NCBI GenBank assembly: GCA_949292175.1
Contig: CASEYJ010000004.1
Span: forward strand, 178,054 to 242,053
DNA length: 64,000 bases
Source of the DNA: an uncultured bacterium
GTDB taxonomy: Bacteria > Cyanobacteriota > Vampirovibrionia > Gastranaerophilales > Gastranaerophilaceae
Direction of reading: 5' to 3'
In this document: piece by piece, positions 61,035-64,000 of the stretch
Numbering within the stretch: position 1 is the stretch's first letter
How the letters are laid out: every line of letters starts with the position of its first letter
Position numbers and translations under genes: made by a program
The notes under the pieces: model-generated
Databases searched by the model: none
Told to the model about the DNA's origin: nothing
Seen by the model: the letters and a program-made list of their open reading frames with translations, nothing else

Positions 61035-62219
61035 CTATATTAGATTTAAAGCTTTATGTTTTTGATAAATTTCCTCAGCGATTTCATCCAAACGTTTAAA
61101 GTCATCAGCCTTAGGTTTACCCTTAACAAGAAGCGGTTCAATGACATCTAACTTCAAACCTGACAACAACTCACCAAGTTTTCCAAAAAGGTTTCCACCC
61201 CAACCGTAAGAACCTACGAAAGTAGCAACCTTAGCTTTTGGACGTAAAATATTTGCAAGATATGCGATATTAACAGCCATAGGGTGAGGACCGGCAAGAA
61301 CCATTGAACTACCCATAACAATAGTAGTAGCATCAACAAGTCCCATAGCCAAATCACCTAAATCGCCATCAACGATATCAAATTTTTCAGTTTTAACGCC
61401 TTTAGCTTCTAATTTTTCAATCAAATAATCAATCATCTCTTCTGTACTACCGTACATAGAAACGTAAGGCATCAATACCAAATTTTTACCTTCATCAGCA
61501 GACCAATCTGCATATAAATCCAGAATAAATGCAGGGTTCTTATAAATAGGACCGTGGCTTGGCAAAATCATTTCAGGGTTCAAATCACGAACCATTTTAG
61601 TATATTTTTTGCACATAGTTCTGAATGGCATCATAATTTCTGCATAATAACGTTTTGCACTGTGTTCAAGTTCTTTTGAATCATTAGCAAAGATATCTTC
61701 AAAAGTATAATGAGCACCTAAAAAGTCGCAAGTACAAATTAAGTTGTCTTCAACAAGATAAGTAAACATTGTATCAGGCCAATGTACGCCCGGAGCAATA
61801 ATAAATTTCAAAGTCTTATCGCCAAGAGATAATTCTTCCTGATCAGTAATAACCTTAATTTTTGCTTCATCAACAAGAAGCATTTCTTTCACATTTTCCT
61901 TACACTTTGCGTTTGTAACAACAACAGCTTCAGGGTATTTTTTCAACAACGCAGGAATGGAACCTGAATGGTCTTGTTCCCCGTGGTTAGCAATAATATA
62001 GTCAACCTTATCAACACCATTTTCATCCAAATTTTTTAAATATTCTTCAGTTTTTGGAGGGTACATAGTATCAATTAAAGCAACTTTTTCACTACCCTTA
62101 ACTAAGTAAGAATTGTAACTAGTTCCGTGTTCAAGCGGAATTAACTCATCAAAAATAGCTCTATTATAATCATTCAAGCCACAATAGAAAATATTGTTTT
62201 TTATTTCTTTAAATTTCAT
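61035..62219 (-). CDS. fprA: flavodiiron protein (FprA-type A flavoprotein)
   Basis: 394 residues: a beta-lactamase-like diiron domain followed by a flavodoxin domain. It reduces oxygen (or nitric oxide) to water in anaerobes, taking electrons from rubredoxin. Diiron ligands: NHGEQDHSGSIPALLKKYP, then APGVHWPDTMFTYL and CDFLGAHYTFED, and SHGPIYKNP. The flavodoxin part begins VLMPYVSMYGSTEEMIDYL. GGGAGAA precedes the ATG. Grouped with rubrerythrin, rubredoxin and PerR on the same strand as an oxygen-defence module. Confidence 0.94.
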   Translation of the reverse strand: MKFKEIKNNIFYCGLNDYNRAIFDELIPLEHGTSYNSYLVKGSEKVALIDTMYPPKTEEYLKNLDENGVDKVDYIIANHGEQDHSGSIPALLKKYPEAVVVTNAKCKENVKEMLLVDEAKIKVITDQEELSLGDKTLKFIIAPGVHWPDTMFTYLVEDNLICTCDFLGAHYTFEDIFANDSKELEHSAKRYYAEIMMPFRTMCKKYTKMVRDLNPEMILPSHGPIYKNPAFILDLYADWSADEGKNLVLMPYVSMYGSTEEMIDYLIEKLEAKGVKTEKFDIVDGDLGDLAMGLVDATTIVMGSSMVLAGPHPMAVNIAYLANILRPKAKVATFVGSYGWGGNLFGKLGELLSGLKLDVIEPLLVKGKPKADDFKRLDEIAEEIYQKHKALNLI

Positions 62220-62293
62220 TATTCGTTCTCCCTATTTATAATTATATTGCATAAAAATATTATGTAAATATTTAGTGTAAATCAAGATGAAAT

Positions 62294-62313
62294 AGGAGGG
62301 TTTAAGCCCTCCT
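62294..62313 (-). terminator. hairpin after rubrerythrin gene, possible weak terminator
   Basis: AGGAGGG and CCCTCCT form a 7-bp stem with a 6-base loop. The following T-tract on the minus strand (ATTTC) is short, so it may be a weak terminator or a processing stem. Confidence 0.55.
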
Positions 62314-62321
62314 AAATTTAA

Positions 62322-62864
62322 TTAATAATTTTCAGATTTAATAAAGAAAAATGCTTGCGGATGTTTACACACAGGACAAAGTTGAGGTGCACTCGTACCC
62401 TTAAATACGTGTCCGCAATTACCGCATTCCCAAACTACTTCTTTATCTTTTTCAAAAACAGTGTTATTCTTGATGTTTTCCAATAATTTTCTGTATCTTT
62501 CCTCGTGTTCTTTTTCTACGTTAGCAACAAGTCTAAACAATGCAGCCAACTGCTCAAAACCTTCTTCTTCAGCTTCTTTAGCGAACCTTGAATACATATC
62601 AGTCCATTCATAGTTCTCACCATTAGCTGCATCTTCAAGATTTTTTATAGTCTCAGGAACTTGCCCGTCATGAAGATATTTGAACCATATTTTAGCGTGT
62701 TCTTTTTCGTTATTTGCAGTTTCTTCAAATATTCTGCTAATTTGAACAAACCCTTCTTTTTTAGCCTGAGCTGCGTAATAAGTATATTTGTTTCTAGCCT
62801 CAGATTCACCTGCAAAAGCAGTCATTAAATTCTTTTCAGTTTTAGATCCTCTTAATTCCATCAT
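62322..62864 (-). CDS. rbr: rubrerythrin
   Basis: 180-residue peroxidase of anaerobes. The ferritin-like diiron domain has [37 protein letters not shown] and [13 protein letters not shown], with all Glu and His ligands. A C-terminal rubredoxin domain has [20 protein letters not shown] (two CxxC knuckles). It reduces hydrogen peroxide using rubredoxin. AAAAGGAG precedes two adjacent ATGs (62864, 62861); either is possible. A long inverted repeat lies in the gap to the rubredoxin gene upstream. Confidence 0.97.
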   Translation of the reverse strand: MMELRGSKTEKNLMTAFAGESEARNKYTYYAAQAKKEGFVQISRIFEETANNEKEHAKIWFKYLHDGQVPETIKNLEDAANGENYEWTDMYSRFAKEAEEEGFEQLAALFRLVANVEKEHEERYRKLLENIKNNTVFEKDKEVVWECGNCGHVFKGTSAPQLCPVCKHPQAFFFIKSENY

Positions 62865-62885
62865 AAAAACTCCTTTTCATAGAAG

Positions 62886-62918
62886 TAAAGACTAGGAAGA
62901 AAAAATCTTCCTAATCTT
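62886..62918 (-). promoter_or_regulatory. intercistronic hairpin between rubredoxin and rubrerythrin genes
   Basis: Inverted repeat AAGACTAGGAAGA / TCTTCCTAATCTTT (one mismatch or G-T pair) around a short A-rich loop. The minus-strand T-run after it is broken, so it may be a partial terminator or mRNA-stabilising stem tuning rubredoxin against rubrerythrin. Confidence 0.5.
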
Positions 62919-62927
62919 TAAATCAAA

Positions 62928-63065
62928 CTAAACTTTTTCGAACAATTCTTTTCCTACACCACAAATAGGGCATACATAATCATCTGGCAAATCTTCAAAT
63001 TTAACACCGTCATTTTCAGCCGGATCGTACTCATAATTACATACTGTGCAAACAAATTTGTCCAT
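62928..63065 (-). CDS. rubredoxin
   Basis: 45-residue electron carrier. The sequence has the two iron-binding knuckles, [15 protein letters not shown] and [15 protein letters not shown], separated by the usual EDLPDDY loop. It is slightly shorter than the typical 52-54 residues. AAAGGAG sits seven bases before ATG 63065. It lies directly between perR and rubrerythrin and is the natural electron donor for rubrerythrin and the flavodiiron protein. Confidence 0.96.
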   Translation of the reverse strand: MDKFVCTVCNYEYDPAENDGVKFEDLPDDYVCPICGVGKELFEKV

Positions 63066-63076
63066 AATTTTCTCCT

Positions 63077-63448
63077 TTACTTACAATTTTTACATATACC
63101 GTGAAAAGTTACATCACAACCTGCAATCTCAGCACCAATTTCCTGACCAGCTTTGCTAGCAAGTTCAGGAGCAATATCTGCTGATATATCATAAACTCTC
63201 TTACATTTATCGCATATAAAGTGATAATGTTCATGAGTATTGTGGTCAAAATGTGAGGATGGTTCAAGTCCGTCAATCTTTTTTATAATCCCGTTTGCAG
63301 CCAAGAGATTAAGATTTCGGTACAAAGTCGCTAAACTTGTAGAACCATACTTCTTATTCAAAACAGAATGTAAATATTCAGCAGTAGGGTGTACTGCATT
63401 TTCTTTTAAAGTTTCTAAGATAATCTCACGTTGCCTTGAATAATTCAT
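63077..63448 (-). CDS. perR: Fur-family peroxide regulator, PerR-like
   Basis: 123 residues. Winged-helix DNA-binding part: [20 protein letters not shown] and [18 protein letters not shown]. The regulatory metal site matches PerR: His20, Asp68 (HFDHN), His74 and His76 (HEHYHFIC), Asp87 (RVYDIS); Fur has Glu at the equivalent of Asp87. The structural zinc site is C79-x-x-C82 and C119-x-x-C122. ATG 63448 with GAGGA upstream is preferred to the longer frame. The gene heads a rubredoxin-rubrerythrin-flavodiiron block, the classic peroxide regulon of anaerobes, and has its own operator. Confidence 0.92.
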   Translation of the reverse strand: MNYSRQREIILETLKENAVHPTAEYLHSVLNKKYGSTSLATLYRNLNLLAANGIIKKIDGLEPSSHFDHNTHEHYHFICDKCKRVYDISADIAPELASKAGQEIGAEIAGCDVTFHGICKNCK

Positions 63449-63462
63449 TTCGTCCTCATAAA

Positions 63463-63477
63463 TGATAACTATTATCA
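63463..63477 (-). promoter_or_regulatory. Fur/PerR operator (7-1-7 box)
   Basis: TGATAACTATTATCA, one mismatch from the canonical 7-1-7 box TGATAATnATTATCA. It touches the -10 box and covers the predicted transcription start, so bound PerR would block its own gene and probably the downstream oxygen-defence genes. Confidence 0.85.
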
Positions 63478-63505
63478 TTTTACACGGAAATTACCTAATT
63501 GTCAA
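63477..63505 (-). promoter_or_regulatory. promoter of perR
   Basis: On the minus strand, consensus TTGACA (63505-63500), a 17-base spacer, and TAAAAT (63482-63477). The strongest -35 seen in the window. Confidence 0.8.
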
Positions 63506-63516
63506 GCTTTGAGCAG

Positions 63517-63750
63517 TTATAGCTCTTTAACATTACGTTCAAGATCCCTAGGGATAAAACGCTCTTTAAATGCAATATATGTAGCGTGAGTCCTATTTAC
63601 CGCCTGCAATTTTTTAAATATTACAGCCATATAAGCTTTAACAGAATGAGAACTGACATATAATCTTTTTGCAATTTCTTTATTCTCATAACCAAGTGCT
63701 ACTAATTTAAGAATATCCATTTCAAGTTCATTAAATTCATTTCGTTTCAT
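63517..63750 (-). CDS. stand-alone LuxR-type HTH protein
   Basis: 77 residues comprising only a LuxR/NarL-type DNA-binding domain: FNELEMDILKLVALGYENKE, IAKRLYVSSHSVKAYMAVIF, KKLQAVNRTHATYIAFKE. No receiver or sensor domain is attached. ATG 63750 follows GAGGGTAAGA; an in-frame ATG four codons earlier overlaps that site. The next gene on the same strand is a near relative. Domain-only LuxR proteins can act as constitutive or dimerisation-controlled regulators (GerE is the classic case). Confidence 0.85.
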   Translation of the reverse strand: MKRNEFNELEMDILKLVALGYENKEIAKRLYVSSHSVKAYMAVIFKKLQAVNRTHATYIAFKERFIPRDLERNVKEL

Positions 63751-63864
63751 TCTTACCCTCATTTAATTTATACATATAATTATTATCCAATGAATACACA
63801 AATTTCAAAGTTAAAATATTAATGATAATTCCGGCATTAACAAATATTTACAAGCCACCCCCAC

Positions 63865-64000
63865 TTACACATCGACTAAGTTATCTCTTAGAGCAATGTA
63901 TGCTGCATGTGTTCGGTTCGCCGCATGCAACTTCTTTAATACACAACTTACATATACCTTCACTGTATAACGACTTATACTTAACGCCCTGCTTATACAT
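63865..64000 (-). CDS. LuxR-type HTH protein, C-terminal part
   Basis: The minus strand at the window edge reads ISRALSISRYTVKVYVSCVL then KKLHAANRTHAAYIALRDNL and a stop at 63865. This is the C-terminal half of a LuxR HTH and is close to the 77-residue protein next to it (ANRTHAAYIAL versus VNRTHATYIAF). Its start lies outside the window, so whether it has a receiver domain cannot be seen. Confidence 0.8.
   Translation of the reverse strand, partial: CISRALSISRYTVKVYVSCVLKKLHAANRTHAAYIALRDNLVDV

Noticed and set aside
1..64000. tRNA, rRNA or insertion sequences
   Set aside because: No tRNA cloverleaf, rRNA-like segment, transposase frame or flanking inverted repeats were recognised by eye; a tRNAscan or rRNA profile search would be decisive.

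Overview
The window is a low-GC (AT-rich), densely coded bacterial chromosome segment with about 60 genes and no gene-free stretch longer than about 300 bases. It carries Gram-negative features (a porin-like beta-barrel protein, a lipoprotein foldase, secreted proteins) and strictly anaerobic features (2-oxoacid:ferredoxin oxidoreductase; a PerR/rubredoxin/rubrerythrin/flavodiiron oxygen-defence block). It also has biotin synthesis of the BioC/BioG type, orphan LuxR-type response regulators and an isolated FliI/SctN-type ATPase. By inference only, this fits a gut non-photosynthetic cyanobacterial relative (Vampirovibrionia/Melainabacteria, Gastranaerophilales-like). No rRNA, tRNA, CRISPR or insertion sequence was recognised by eye.

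Layout. 1-3.4 kb (minus): panB (partial), yvcK, pxpA, dapB. 3.4-9.8 kb (plus): rpmI-rplT with a leader hairpin, a repeat-rich small protein, yajQ, mfd, and a parvulin-type lipoprotein foldase. 9.8-17.2 kb (minus): a 1981-residue coiled-coil protein with 46-residue repeats, overlapping a GlcD-type flavoprotein. 17.3-20 kb (plus): a four-subunit 2-oxoacid:ferredoxin oxidoreductase. 20.3-23.9 kb (minus): pyrH-frr-cdsA-rnc-rpe. 24-32.1 kb: gatD, tatD, cysK, then biotin genes bioF and bioG-bioC split by a tandem pair of unknown paralogues, then trpS. 32.1-40.1 kb: a CopG-type repressor, the FliI/SctN ATPase, an Orn/Lys/Arg-type decarboxylase, a porin-like protein, a secreted protein and pheT. 40.2-46.7 kb: a calpain-like protease, then an accessory array of five paralogous membrane proteins around one MuF-motif protein. 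46.9-53.9 kb: gltX, a winged-helix protein, a double SF1 helicase with a RecB-like nuclease, and a zinc-ribbon protein. 54-60.7 kb: an M48-like pseudopeptidase, a glycosyltransferase, and a GAF/HD-GYP, TPR, two-regulator, pentapeptide-repeat signalling run. 61-64 kb (minus): flavodiiron protein, rubrerythrin, rubredoxin, PerR with an operator, and two stand-alone LuxR-type HTH proteins.

The most unusual locus is 41.8-46.7 kb. Every membrane gene of the array starts with the same extended -10/leaderless promoter. Three of the five are preceded by the 3' tail of the MuF-motif gene: one tail belongs to the intact gene and two are degraded remnants. That is the pattern expected of a polymorphic toxin-immunity array that has grown by duplication and lost toxin modules. 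Toxin and immunity roles are inference.

A second window-wide observation is an extended -10 element (TGnTATAAT-like) placed 6-8 bases before a start codon that lacks a Shine-Dalgarno sequence. It is seen at mfd, the FliI-type ATPase, the decarboxylase, the porin, the TPR gene and all five array genes, and suggests that leaderless mRNAs are common in this organism.
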